In this document: positions 36,054 through 45,801 of the stretch, one piece after another | How the letters are laid out: every line of letters starts with the position of its first letter | Position numbering within the stretch: position 1 is the first letter of the stretch | NCBI RefSeq assembly: GCF_900168205.1 | Contig: NZ_FUZE01000018.1 | Span: 1 to 64,000, forward strand | DNA from: Chryseobacterium balustinum | Lineage (GTDB): Bacteria > Bacteroidota > Bacteroidia > Flavobacteriales > Weeksellaceae | Length of the DNA stretch: 64,000 nt | Direction of reading: 5' to 3' | Program-made: the position numbers and the translations under genes | Notes under the pieces: generated by a model | Told to the model about the DNA's origin: nothing | Databases searched by the model: none | What the model saw: the letters and a program-made list of their open reading frames with translations, nothing else

Positions 36054-36084
36054 TTTTATTGATAATATTTTAACTTTACGGCAT

Positions 36085-36115
36085 CAAAAGTAAGAACCTC
36101 AAATCCTGCTGTCAA
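36085..36115 (-). promoter_or_regulatory. Promoter of the MFS exporter gene
   Basis: Leftward TTG, 20 bases, TACTTTTG: a good match to the Bacteroidota promoter, 31 bases before the MFS start. Confidence 0.55.
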
Positions 36116-36129
36116 GTAGGTGAAAAAAA

Positions 36130-36142
36130 CATACTCAGTATG
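36130..36142. promoter_or_regulatory. Palindrome over the hxlR-type start codon, candidate operator
   Basis: CATACTCAGTATG, a perfect 6-bp inverted repeat around one central base; its last three bases are the regulator's ATG. TACT/AGTA half-sites resemble operators reported for HxlR-family proteins such as YodB. Autorepression is inferred. Confidence 0.4.
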
Positions 36143-36511
36143 AATTTTAATACTAATTCTGATAATGAAACCGTTAGCTGTACAGAAAATTTTCTTTTTC
36201 TGGCAAATAATTGCTACGCAGAGCACGCTTTGAAGATGATTAATGGAAAATGGAAGATTTCTCTGATAAAAATTATTGCTAATGAATGCCCAAAAAGATT
36301 CGGAGTTCTGAAGCGGGAATTAGATAATTTAGCACAGGGAACATTAACCACGATTTTAAAAGAATTGGAAAATGACGGTCTTATTTTGAGAATTGCTTAT
36401 GCTGAAATTCCTCCGAGAGTAGAATATAAATTAACAGAAAAAGGGATTGCCTTTTTGCCTATTATAAAATCAATGGAAGACTGGTGGTTAGCTTTTCCTG
36501 AAAACAATTAA
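36140..36511 (+). CDS. HxlR-family winged-helix regulator
   Basis: 123 residues. The HxlR domain runs from the conserved CYAEHALKMINGKWKISLIK through RFGVLKRELDNLAQGTLTTI (recognition helix) to the wing IPPRVEYKLTEKG. Members sense quinones, aldehydes or thiol stress, often through a Cys near the N-terminus; Cys14 and Cys23 are candidates. The divergent MFS exporter is the likely target, and a palindrome covers its own start codon. The M1 peptidase gene follows after 11 bases and may be read with it. Confidence 0.9.
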   Translation: MNFNTNSDNETVSCTENFLFLANNCYAEHALKMINGKWKISLIKIIANECPKRFGVLKRELDNLAQGTLTTILKELENDGLILRIAYAEIPPRVEYKLTEKGIAFLPIIKSMEDWWLAFPENN

Positions 36512-36522
36512 AAATATTAGCT

Positions 36523-38901
36523 ATGAAATTTAAAGTTGCTGCACTTTCAGTTCTATTTTATACCGGCGCTTTTGCTCAGAATATTCAAAATAATCCGGGT
36601 AGCAACCACGGAAACAGATTTGAACAGTTGGGAACTATTCTTCCTACACCAAACGTTTACAGAACAGCTTCAGGAGCTCCGGGACAGGCATACTGGCAAA
36701 ACAGGGCAGATTACGACATCACTGCATATTTGGATGAAGATAAAAGAAATCTGAAAGGTTCTGAAACGGTTACGTATCACAACAATTCATCCGATGATTT
36801 AGATTATATTTGGCTTCAGCTAGATGAAAACCAACAATCAACGTTAAATAAAGCAGATTATCAGTTCTCTTCTACCCTCCCAAAATCTTTAAATGACCAG
36901 CAATTAAAGACGACTGATCTTCCCGCAAAAGATAATGGACACGGCGTAAATCTGGAAAAAGTAACTGATGCTTCAGGAAATCCGTTGAAATATACCGTCA
37001 ACAAAACCATGATGCGTATTGATTTGCCTAAAGTGTTGAAAAAAGGCGAAAAATTCATCTTTAAAATCGATTGGAATTACAATATTCCGAACCGTATAAA
37101 AATGGGCGGTCGTGGTGGTTACGAAAATTTCGCAGAAGACGGAAATGATTTGTACACCATTACACAATGGTTTCCTAGAATGTGCGTTTACAGTGATTTT
37201 CAGGGATGGCAGAATCATCAGTTCACAGGAAGAGGCGAATTTGCTTTAGTTTTTGGAAATTATAAAGTTTCGATGAACGTTCCGGCGGATCATATTATTG
37301 GCGGAACCGGAGAATGTAAAAATTATGAACAGGTTCTTTCATCAGAACAATTATCAAGGTACAAAAAGTCTCAAACCTCAGCTGAGCCTGTAGAAATTGT
37401 GACTTTGGATGAAGCTAAAAAAGCAGAAAAAAATCATTCAAAGCAAAGAAAAACTTGGGTTTTTGAAGCGAAAGACGTGAGAGATTTTGCCTGGACCTCT
37501 TCAAGAAAATTTGTTTGGGATGCCATGGGCGTTACCATTCCTGAAAACAACAATAAAGTAATGGCGATGAGTTTCTACCCAAAAGAAGCTTATGGTTTGT
37601 ATAGAAAATATTCAACAAAAGCTATTGCTCATACAATTAAAACGTATTCAGAATTTACAATTCCGTATCCTTATCCGGTAGCTCAATCTGTGGAAGCTTC
37701 CAACGGAATGGAATATCCGATGATCTGTTTCAACTTTGGAAGAACAGAAAAAGACGGAACCTATTCTGAAGGTACAAAAAACGGAATGATTGGTGTGATT
37801 ATTCATGAAGTTGGACACAACTTTTTCCCGATGATCATCAATTCAGACGAAAGACAATGGAGCTGGATGGATGAAGGTTTAAATACCTTTACAGAATATT
37901 TAACCGAAGAAAAATGGGATAATAAATTCCCGTCAAAACGTGGTCCGGCTTGGACGATTGTTGATTACATGAAACTTCCGAAAGATCAATTGGAGCCAAT
38001 TATGAGTAATTCCGAAAACATTATTCAGTTTGGTCCGAATGCTTATTCAAAACCAGCAACAGGACTGAATATTCTTCGTGAAACGATTATGGGAAGAGAG
38101 CTTTTCGACAAAGCTTTTAAAACCTATTCTAAAAGATGGGCTTTCAAACATCCTGAGCCTGCAGATTTTTTCAGAACAATGGAAGATGCCAGCGGCGAAG
38201 ACTTAGATTGGTTCTGGAGAGGATGGTTTTACGGAACAGATCCTGTAGACATTGCTATTGATAAAGTGACCATGGCAAGTCCGGATTTCAGCACTGTAAA
38301 AGAAGCTAATGAAACTAAATACAAAGTAGAAGAACCTTTACAAAATCCTTTTGAAGATATTTCAAAAATCCGAAATAAAGAAGATAAAACGATTGCATTT
38401 GAAGTAGATAAAGATAAAGATTTACAAGATTTTTATTACCGCTATGACCGTGGTCAGGAAAAAGTAGATATCAATAAAGAATACACTTTAAAAACAGAAG
38501 GAAATATAGCTTTAGACAAAAAAGAACAGGAAAAGCTTAAAAACATCAATGCTTATCAAATTGACTTTGTAAATAAAGGAGGTTTGGTAATGCCGGTTAT
38601 TCTTGAATTTACATTTGAAGATGGCTCAAAATTAAGAGATAAGTCTTCGGCTCAAATCTGGAGACACAATGAAAAGAAAATTTCAAAAACGTTTTATTTT
38701 GACAAAAAATTAAAATCTATTCAGCTTGATCCGATGCGAGAAACAGCAGATATTGACACTTCAAATAACTTTTGGAGCAATGACGGAACAAGTTCTGAAA
38801 CTTCAAAATTCCAGGTTTTCAAAGAAAAGCAAAACGGAACAGTAAGAGGTGGCGCCAATGGAAAAGTAAACCCAATGCAGGCTGCAGGAAAGAAAAACTA
38901 A
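36523..38901 (+). CDS. Secreted M1-family metallopeptidase
   Basis: 792 residues with a signal peptide (about 1-18, ending AFAQ). The gluzincin zinc site is complete: HEVGH at residues 428-432, then Glu451 18 residues on (within WMDEGLNTFTEY). The aminopeptidase exopeptidase motif appears as GMEYPMICF rather than the classic GAMEN, as in the Bacteroidota outer-envelope group. It probably acts in the periplasm or at the surface on peptides. The C-terminal ~200 residues are beta-rich. Follows the hxlR-type gene closely; terminated by a strong hairpin. Confidence 0.92.
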   Translation: MKFKVAALSVLFYTGAFAQNIQNNPGSNHGNRFEQLGTILPTPNVYRTASGAPGQAYWQNRADYDITAYLDEDKRNLKGSETVTYHNNSSDDLDYIWLQLDENQQSTLNKADYQFSSTLPKSLNDQQLKTTDLPAKDNGHGVNLEKVTDASGNPLKYTVNKTMMRIDLPKVLKKGEKFIFKIDWNYNIPNRIKMGGRGGYENFAEDGNDLYTITQWFPRMCVYSDFQGWQNHQFTGRGEFALVFGNYKVSMNVPADHIIGGTGECKNYEQVLSSEQLSRYKKSQTSAEPVEIVTLDEAKKAEKNHSKQRKTWVFEAKDVRDFAWTSSRKFVWDAMGVTIPENNNKVMAMSFYPKEAYGLYRKYSTKAIAHTIKTYSEFTIPYPYPVAQSVEASNGMEYPMICFNFGRTEKDGTYSEGTKNGMIGVIIHEVGHNFFPMIINSDERQWSWMDEGLNTFTEYLTEEKWDNKFPSKRGPAWTIVDYMKLPKDQLEPIMSNSENIIQFGPNAYSKPATGLNILRETIMGRELFDKAFKTYSKRWAFKHPEPADFFRTMEDASGEDLDWFWRGWFYGTDPVDIAIDKVTMASPDFSTVKEANETKYKVEEPLQNPFEDISKIRNKEDKTIAFEVDKDKDLQDFYYRYDRGQEKVDINKEYTLKTEGNIALDKKEQEKLKNINAYQIDFVNKGGLVMPVILEFTFEDGSKLRDKSSAQIWRHNEKKISKTFYFDKKLKSIQLDPMRETADIDTSNNFWSNDGTSSETSKFQVFKEKQNGTVRGGANGKVNPMQAAGKKN

Positions 38902-38910
38902 AATTTAGTA

Positions 38911-38941
38911 AAAAAGTTCACTTATAACAAGTGAACTTTTT
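38911..38941 (+). terminator. Terminator of the M1 peptidase gene
   Basis: 13-bp stem AAAAAGTTCACTT / AAGTGAACTTTTT with loop ATAAC and a following T run. Confidence 0.9.
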
Positions 38942-38942
38942 T

Positions 38943-39015
38943 TCTGCCAAAATTTCACATCTTCAAAAAAAATCTGCCAAAAATCTACTTCCAGCCTATT
39001 GGCACGCATTTAGAG
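38943..39015 (+). promoter_or_regulatory. Candidate sigma-54-like groESL promoter with direct repeats
   Basis: TTGGCACG at 38999-39006 matches the -24 half of a sigma-54 promoter; the -12 half would fall in TAGAGAAT, a poor match. Two TCTGCCAAAA copies begin exactly 30 bases apart (38943 and 38973) upstream. No CIRCE-type inverted repeat is present. Confidence 0.35.
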
Positions 39016-39053
39016 AATTACAACACAGAAATAATTAAAAAATAAAATATATT

Positions 39054-39332
39054 ATGTCAGTAAACTTTAAACCCTTAGCAGACAGAGTTTTGATAGAGCC
39101 AATCGCTGCAGAAACTAAAACAGCTTCAGGTATTATTATTCCAGACACCGCAAAAGAAAAACCTCAAGAAGGTACTGTAGTAGCGGTAGGTCCTGGTAAA
39201 AAAGATGAGCCTACAACTGTACAGGTAGGTGACAAAGTTCTTTATGGAAAATATTCAGGTTCTGAATTAAAATTAGACGGAAAAGATTTCTTAATCGTTA
39301 AGGAAGCTGATCTACTAGGAATAATTGGCTAA
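39054..39332 (+). CDS. groES: GroES co-chaperonin
   Basis: 92-residue lid protein of the GroEL chamber. Family features: [20 protein letters not shown], mobile loop [20 protein letters not shown] with the IIIP contact, and C-terminal [20 protein letters not shown]. Normally groEL follows directly; here an S23-type gene and flanking repeats occupy the gap. A possible sigma-54-type promoter lies upstream. Confidence 0.97.
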   Translation: MSVNFKPLADRVLIEPIAAETKTASGIIIPDTAKEKPQEGTVVAVGPGKKDEPTTVQVGDKVLYGKYSGSELKLDGKDFLIVKEADLLGIIG

Positions 39333-39333
39333 T

Positions 39334-39361
39334 GGCTTTTTGCTTCTAGCTTTTTGCAATT
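39334..39361. repeat. Left flanking repeat of the S23-type insertion
   Basis: GGCTTTTTGCTTCTAGCTTTTTGCAATT starts one base after the groES stop. Its reverse complement aligns, with a small gap, to the repeats ahead of groEL (39790-39834), so the S23-type gene sits inside an imperfect inverted repeat. Confidence 0.55.
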
Positions 39362-39378
39362 AAGTTCAAGCTAATACT

Positions 39379-39732
39379 ATGAGAGATTTTAAGAAATTTG
39401 AAGTTTGGCAATTGAGCCATCAATTAACTTTAAAAATTTATAATTCAACCAAGAGTTTTCCTAAAGAAGAGATTTTTGGATTGACCTCTCAAATCAGAAG
39501 ATCATTTGCCTCAATCGGATATAATATTTCGGAAGGAAGCGGAAGAAATTCAGATAAAGAATTTGCTAATTTCATCAATATTGCACTAGGCTCGTCAAAT
39601 GAAGCTGAAAACCAATTAATACTTTCTAAAGATTTAAATTACATCAACGAAATTGATTATCAAAATCTTTCAGAAGAACTTATAATATTAAAAAAGAAGC
39701 TTGTAACACTTTGGAACAGGCTCAATGGAAAA

Positions 39733-39735
<3 letters not shown>
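39379..39735 (+). CDS. Four-helix-bundle protein (S23 / intervening-sequence type)
   Basis: 118 residues of the family first found in 23S rRNA intervening sequences: RDFKKFEVWQLSHQLTLKIY, the basic GLTSQIRRSFASIGYNISEG segment that starts helix 2, and NFINIALGSSNEAENQLILS. It forms small oligomers; the function is unproven. Chromosomal copies often occur as stand-alone insertions, and this one interrupts the groES-groEL operon in the same direction, bounded by repeats. Its expression would follow the heat-shock operon. Confidence 0.9.
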
Positions 39736-41464
<1,729 letters not shown>

Positions 41465-41492
41465 CGGTCATCGACCGAGGCAATATAAATTT

Positions 41493-41520
41493 AAACCGTT
41501 CAGATTTTTCTGAGCGGTTT
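41493..41520 (+). terminator. groEL terminator
   Basis: AAACCGTTCAG / CTGAGCGGTTT, 11 bp with one G-U pair, followed by a T run. It separates groESL from the CBASS operon. Confidence 0.85.
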
Positions 41521-41682
41521 TTTATTTTCAAATAACTAAAATACGGTTTTCCGTAATGAGAAATTATTTTAATATTTTAAATTAGTCCAAAATATATTTT
41601 ATCAATACAATTACAACAATAATATAACAATTAATCACAGTAACTTTTCTCAAAATATCTCATTATCATTACAGATTCTGTG

Positions 41683-41690
41683 TATATTTG
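41683..41690 (+). promoter_or_regulatory. -7 element of the CBASS operon
   Basis: TATATTTG, an exact TAnnTTTG match, 28 bases before the CD-NTase ATG. No TTG at the expected spacing, so it may be weak or need activation. Confidence 0.45.
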
Positions 41691-41718
41691 AGATATATCA
41701 TCAATATTTACACAAATT

Positions 41719-42702
41719 ATGGCAAAAACAGTAGATAAAGCATTTAGTGAATTTAATACAGAAACCGTGAATTTAAACCCAGATAGAACATCAAAAGCCA
41801 AGTCGAGTCGTGATTGGTTATGGGGTCAATTAAATGCATTGGATTCTAAAGAAGGTTTAGAGTTTCCTTTCAAAAATCATTATAAACATATAAAATTTGG
41901 ATCTTTCGCAAGGAAAACAAAAATTCGAGAACTTGATGATATTGATATAATGTTTTGTTTTACTGCAAATGATGCAACTTACTCACAATCTGGTAATACA
42001 TATTATATACAGACTATAAATGCTGGTGAAAGACTAAAAAAATTATCAGATAATAACATTTTAAATTCAAAAAAGGTTGTAAATAAAGTAAAAAATTCTC
42101 TTTCAGAAATTGAACATTACAAATCTGCAGAAATTCACTCAAGAGGTGAAGCCGCTACACTAAGCCTTCAAAGTTATGAGTGGGTTTTCGATATTGTTCC
42201 TTGTTTTTATACAGACACTAATCTTTATCTTATTCCAGATGGTAATGGAAATTGGAAGTCTACTGATCCTCGAATTGATCAAGATTTAATCACATCTACA
42301 AATCAGAATTATGATGGCAAATTATTACAACTAATTAGAACTTTAAAATATTGGAATAAACATAATTCTTCTTATATTATTGGATCATATCTTTTTGAAC
42401 AGTTTGTAATTAATTTTGCAAAAACAAAAGCAGAATTATCTAAATGGATAGATTTTGATATTAGAGATTTTTTTTATTATCTAAAAAATCATATTTATAA
42501 TAATGTTAACGATCCAAAAGGTATTCAAGGAAACTTGAATAATCTTACCTTTGAACAAAAATATTCAATATCAAACAAAGCTAATTGGGCTTATGATAAA
42601 GCTGTAGAGGCTATAAATGCAGAAACAAAGGATTCACATCAAGAAAAAGCTATAAATAAGTGGCGTGAAATATTTGGAACTAAATTTCCAATTTATGAAT
42701 AA
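41719..42702 (+). CDS. CD-NTase (cGAS/DncV-like cyclic-nucleotide synthase), CBASS
   Basis: 327-residue nucleotidyltransferase of the SMODS/CD-NTase type that in CBASS makes a cyclic di- or tri-nucleotide alarm when phage infects. The polymerase-beta core is intact: GS at residues 61-62 (HIKFGSFARKTKIRELDDID), metal-binding Asp74 and Asp76 (DDIDIMF), third acidic residue Asp158 (EWVFDIVPCF). A C-terminal helical domain follows (KLLQLIRTLKYWNKHNSSYI). Its stop overlaps the start of a four-helix membrane protein by 8 bases, a tight effector coupling. No HORMA, Trip13, Cap2 or Cap3 genes, so this is a minimal two-gene (type I-like) system. The nucleotide product is not predictable by eye. Confidence 0.85.
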   Translation: MAKTVDKAFSEFNTETVNLNPDRTSKAKSSRDWLWGQLNALDSKEGLEFPFKNHYKHIKFGSFARKTKIRELDDIDIMFCFTANDATYSQSGNTYYIQTINAGERLKKLSDNNILNSKKVVNKVKNSLSEIEHYKSAEIHSRGEAATLSLQSYEWVFDIVPCFYTDTNLYLIPDGNGNWKSTDPRIDQDLITSTNQNYDGKLLQLIRTLKYWNKHNSSYIIGSYLFEQFVINFAKTKAELSKWIDFDIRDFFYYLKNHIYNNVNDPKGIQGNLNNLTFEQKYSISNKANWAYDKAVEAINAETKDSHQEKAINKWREIFGTKFPIYE

Positions 42703-43600
42703 AGGAAAAGATATATTCAATAGACAAAATTTAGCTATAAACATTGATAAACTTCTTGCTCAAAGAAGATTATACTCTAATGCAAAAAAGGTAAATTACT
42801 TTCTTATTTGTCTCACGGTGATTATACCCATAATTATTTCATTAATAACTAATCTTACAATAATTGAAATTAATGACAAACATTGGATTTATGTTTTATT
42901 CACTGTCTTTGCAATTATTTTAGAAAAAATTTTTGAAATTTATATAGATAGATGCAAAAAAACGGCCGCTTCAATTCAAGAAGATTTTGATACAACAATT
43001 TTTCCACTTCCTGAAAATGAATTGCTAAATACTACATATGTTGATGCAGATATAATTAGATATTACTCAAAGAAAGATAAAAACAACAATAAAAAGGTTG
43101 AAAAGGTAACCAGTTGGTATTCGAAAGAAATTAAAAATATTGATACAAACATTGCTATATTATTTTGTCAAAGAATGAATATTTGCTATGATCAAAATAT
43201 TAAAAAGAAATACAATATACTTCTTATCATACTGTCAATTTTGACATTTCTTATTTTATTAAGTTTTTCACTATCAAATAATTTTTCTTTAATGAAGTTT
43301 ATGATAGAAGTAGTTTTACCTTCAATTCCAATATTTAATTTCACATATAAAGAATTTAACACCAACTTAGAATCAGTTGATAATCTTCAAAAACTCAGAG
43401 AAATTATTGAAGAAAATTTGAACTCAATTTCTCTGAACGACTCTATTAGTACTGAAGAACTTCGTAGAATACAAGATAGAATTTATCAAAATAGAATATT
43501 AAGTCCTTTAATTCCTGACTTCATTTATAGTTTTTTATGGAGCAAATTAGAAGATCAAATGAATTATTCTGTTAAAACTAAAATAGAAGAAATTAGCTAA
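42695..43600 (+). CDS. S-4TM-type putative pore-forming CBASS effector
   Basis: 301 residues from MNKGKDIFNRQN (ATG inside the CD-NTase stop region; the longer frame copies the cyclase's 3' end). Two pairs of membrane helices are clear: about 35-57 and 64-84, then 173-194 and 199-218, with soluble parts between and after (SWYSKEIKNIDTNIAILFCQ; C-terminal helical tail). This matches the predicted SMODS-associated 4TM effector family, thought to breach the inner membrane when the cyclic nucleotide binds and so kill the infected cell. Assignment rests on architecture and partner gene; nucleotide sensing is inferred. Confidence 0.75.
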   Translation: MNKGKDIFNRQNLAINIDKLLAQRRLYSNAKKVNYFLICLTVIIPIIISLITNLTIIEINDKHWIYVLFTVFAIILEKIFEIYIDRCKKTAASIQEDFDTTIFPLPENELLNTTYVDADIIRYYSKKDKNNNKKVEKVTSWYSKEIKNIDTNIAILFCQRMNICYDQNIKKKYNILLIILSILTFLILLSFSLSNNFSLMKFMIEVVLPSIPIFNFTYKEFNTNLESVDNLQKLREIIEENLNSISLNDSISTEELRRIQDRIYQNRILSPLIPDFIYSFLWSKLEDQMNYSVKTKIEEIS

Positions 43601-43614
43601 ATAACCTCCCAACT

Positions 43615-43638
43615 GCGCAAAGTCTCATGACTTTGTGC
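43615..43638. repeat. Hairpin repeat, AAAGTC-loop-GACTTT family
   Basis: GCGCAAAGTC-TCAT-GACTTTGTGC, nearly perfect. Related pieces recur at about 43760-43785 (CGCAAAGTCTCCCGACTTTG) and, degraded, near 45285-45305. These look like a dispersed small palindromic repeat. Confidence 0.55.
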
Positions 43639-43652
43639 AATAATGATAAAAC

Positions 43653-43678
43653 AAAACCGCTCCCATCTGAGCGGTTTT
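43653..43678 (+). terminator. Terminator of the CBASS operon
   Basis: 10-bp stem AAAACCGCTC / GAGCGGTTTT with loop CCATCT and further T residues. Confidence 0.85.
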
Positions 43679-43742
43679 TCCATATCAAAACGAATTCAAG
43701 ATCTCATATTTCCAATCCTCCATTTTTTCCTATCTTTAAAAC
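43677..43742. repeat. Segment duplicated at 44191-44250
   Basis: TTCCATATCAAAACGAATTC and the following ~45 bases (…CTCATATTTCCAATCC, …CCTATCTTTAAAACC) align closely with 44191-44250 (TTCCATTTCAAAACAAAGTC …CCTATATTTAAAAC). Both follow hairpin or terminator material and precede gaps. Probably remnants of a duplicated leader region. Confidence 0.5.
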
Positions 43743-43813
43743 CAAATCCCCCTCGCTCCGCAAAGTCTCCCGACTTTGAGGCAGTAAAACAAATTCCAAA
43801 ACATGATCAAATA

Positions 43814-43850
43814 CCCGATGTCGCGGATTTGGAATCTGTGACTTTCCCAA
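43814..43850. repeat. Hairpin repeat, GCGGATT-AATCTGTG family
   Basis: CGATGTCGCGGATTTGGAATCTGTGACTTT folds as a short stem (GCGGATT / AATCTGT). A second copy is at 45802-45838 (CGCTGTCGCAGATTTGCAATCCGTGACTTTT). The compensating changes (CGGATT..AATCTG versus CAGATT..AATCCG) preserve pairing. Confidence 0.55.
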
Positions 43851-43887
43851 TGCTGGTGTAAACGTCTCGCTCATACTCAAAAACACA

Positions 43888-43912
43888 AAAACCGCTCCAT
43901 CCGAGCGGTTTT
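43888..43912. terminator. Terminator-like hairpin in the repeat region
   Basis: AAAACCGCTC-CATCC-GAGCGGTTTT, almost the same hairpin as 43653-43678, about 235 bases further on. No gene is visible between them, so it is either a duplicated terminator or the relic of a lost gene. Confidence 0.65.
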
Positions 43913-43937
43913 CACTTTTCAATATAATCTATAAATA

Positions 43938-44119
43938 GAAAACTACACTTTTTGCCTGGAATTCCAGCCTAATTGCTTGATCGTCGAACCTTTTAGGTTA
44001 GAAGTTCACCCTTTTTGCTCGGAATTTCAGCCTAATTGCCTGGTCGTTGAACCTTTTAGACTGGAAAACTACCCTTTTAGGTTCAAATTCCACCCTTTTT
44101 GCATGGAATTCCAATCATA
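43938..44119. repeat. 63-bp imperfect tandem repeat
   Basis: Units at 43938-44000 and 44001-44063 have the same length, 63 bases, and differ mainly at scattered sites; a third, longer and decayed unit starts at 44064. The core is CCTTTTTGC…GGAATTCCAGCCTAATTGC…GAACCTTTTAG. In the plus frame starting at 43938 all units are open and read E-F-Q-P-N-C-L-x-V-E-P-F-R-L, with most differences synonymous, yet there is no start codon and a stop follows at about 44119. Confidence 0.7.
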
Positions 44120-44301
44120 TTGATTCGTCATTGAACGATTTTGACTGATTAATAAGATTACATTAAAGAAATTATATTTGTAGAATGGTTTTTCCATTTC
44201 AAAACAAAGTCGATATCTCACACTTCCAATCCACCACTTTTCCCTATATTTAAAACATATTTTCCTACACAGAGAATCAATTAGACCAAACCTCAACGCC
44301 C

Positions 44302-45228
44302 TTGAAAACAAAATCATTTCTCCTTTCACTTTTCGGTTTATGCTTAGTCAATGCACAAACCCTAAATTTTAAACATCTCGCGGATATGTCTATGAAAAGA
44401 GGAGCGATAAGCAGTACCATTGCAGATGACAATATCTATGTGAGCAATGGCTATAAAGATACGGATGGTAATGCCACTATTATTGAAAAATACAGTATTA
44501 AAGATAACCGTTGGAGTGTAATCAATTCTAGTCTGGTTCCTAAAAGATTCGCCAATTCGGAGACTTACAATAATAAAATCTATATTTTTAACGGTTGGGG
44601 AAACAGCAATCTTGAAATTATAGACCTTGAAACGCATAAAAAGACAAAGGGAGCAGTTAATCATGCCTACACAGGAAATGCAGGTTCTGCCATTCATAAC
44701 GGAAAAATATATACGTTCGGAGGAAGTGGGCTAAACAATGCCGCCACCACCGTATTTTCTGATAGATTCCAATATTATGACATTGCTTCAGACACATGGC
44801 ATCGTTTACCGGATATGCCAACAGCCAGAGAAGCAAGGGGCAAAATTGTGAATGATAAGCTTTATGTTATTGGTGGCTTTAACGGAACCTCATCCCGTCT
44901 GGTGAATGTTTACGATATCAACAAAAATATGTGGACAGAGCAATATACGATGCCTGCTGCGATATCCGGTCATTCATTAGCGGTGTCCGGTAATAAGATC
45001 TTTATTGCAGGCGGTTATAATAATCAAAATTTTCTGGCCTATTTTGATACAGAAACCAATAAATTACATAAGTTATCATCCAATATGATTCCCAGACGAC
45101 ACGCTGCTGCAGAAATATATAATAATAAATTATACATCATGGGTGGAAGTACAGCATCTTCAACCAAATCATCTATTAAAAGCATTCAGGTTGCAGATAT
45201 TAGCGAAGGAGCACTTTCCGCTAAATAA
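44302..45228 (+). CDS. Secreted Kelch-repeat protein
   Basis: 308 residues with a signal peptide (KTKSFLLSLFGLCLVNAQ). About six Kelch blades are visible through their hydrophobic-GG motifs: KIYTFGGSGL, KLYVIGGFNG, KIFIAGGYNN, KLYIMGGSTA, with YDIASDTWHRLPDMP and YDINKNMWTEQYTMP partners. This predicts one beta-propeller, periplasmic or exported. There is no T9SS sorting tail. The frame opens with TTG (no ATG upstream), consistent with the signal peptide position. Binding partner unknown; it lies alone between repeat-rich gaps. Confidence 0.85.
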   Translation: MKTKSFLLSLFGLCLVNAQTLNFKHLADMSMKRGAISSTIADDNIYVSNGYKDTDGNATIIEKYSIKDNRWSVINSSLVPKRFANSETYNNKIYIFNGWGNSNLEIIDLETHKKTKGAVNHAYTGNAGSAIHNGKIYTFGGSGLNNAATTVFSDRFQYYDIASDTWHRLPDMPTAREARGKIVNDKLYVIGGFNGTSSRLVNVYDINKNMWTEQYTMPAAISGHSLAVSGNKIFIAGGYNNQNFLAYFDTETNKLHKLSSNMIPRRHAAAEIYNNKLYIMGGSTASSTKSSIKSIQVADISEGALSAK

Positions 45229-45241
45229 ATATTCCACCGCT

Positions 45242-45305
45242 GCCACACAGATCCCCTCGTGTGGCTTTGTGAAAATTATTCCGTTAAGTCTCCCTACTTT
45301 GTCGA
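45242..45305. repeat. Hairpin GCCACAC/GTGTGGC with decayed AAGTC repeat
   Basis: GCCACAC (45242-45248) pairs with GTGTGGC (45259-45265). Then AAGTCTCCCTACTTTG resembles a mutated copy of the AAAGTC-GACTTT hairpin at 43615. The Kelch gene ends just upstream, so it may also end that transcript. Confidence 0.5.
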
Positions 45306-45329
45306 TGTGTTAAAAACAAATTCCATCTA

Positions 45330-45785
45330 ATGATCAAACAAATTCTTTCAACTTTAATTTTATCTCTCTTCCTCATCAACTGTAAAACCCCAGAAACCAT
45401 AAAATACGTCGTCGGTCAGGAGTGGAATTACAAAACCCGCACAGGTGAGGAAAAATCCACGCTGAAAATTTTAAAAATAGAAGATTATCCAAAACACGGA
45501 AAGGTGATTCACATCTCAATTGGTGGATTGAAGGTGGGAGATCCTGATGTAGAAAAAGGTTTTGCAAAGGAATTCACACACATTCCAATTACTGAGGAAG
45601 CATTAGATAAAAGTGTTACTAAATTAAAAAACGAAAAAGTAAAACTTCCCAGTAAAATAGACGGCTACGATTATTGGAAAGAAGAATTTGACCAAGGAAT
45701 CGCTGGAGTATTTTCAATCCCAGTCTCTGAAATTGTAGATTTAATGGAAGAATCAATCATCACCGGAAATGGCGTTGTGGAATAG
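45330..45785 (+). CDS. Small lipoprotein, unknown function
   Basis: 151 residues. A lipoprotein signal ends in LINC (lipidated Cys about residue 18), followed by KTPETIKYVVGQEWNYKTRT, which reads like a beta-strand-rich domain of periplasmic or outer-membrane lipoproteins. I do not recognise a named family. It lies alone between two repeat-containing gaps. Confidence 0.65.
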   Translation: MIKQILSTLILSLFLINCKTPETIKYVVGQEWNYKTRTGEEKSTLKILKIEDYPKHGKVIHISIGGLKVGDPDVEKGFAKEFTHIPITEEALDKSVTKLKNEKVKLPSKIDGYDYWKEEFDQGIAGVFSIPVSEIVDLMEESIITGNGVVE

Positions 45786-45801
45786 ATCACATTATTTTAA
45801 T

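Noticed and set aside
41719-42702. CCA-adding or poly(A) polymerase as the identity of the nucleotidyltransferase
   Set aside because: The GS…DDID…D arrangement, length and overlap with a four-helix membrane protein fit a CD-NTase; RNA-binding domains of tRNA nucleotidyltransferases are absent.
43643-43861. 72-codon plus-strand frame after the CBASS operon
   Set aside because: It runs straight through the terminator hairpin and two palindromic repeats; composition is not protein-like.
43938-44119. CRISPR array
   Set aside because: Units are directly adjacent, 63 bases long and diverge throughout; there are no unique spacers between constant repeats and no cas genes.
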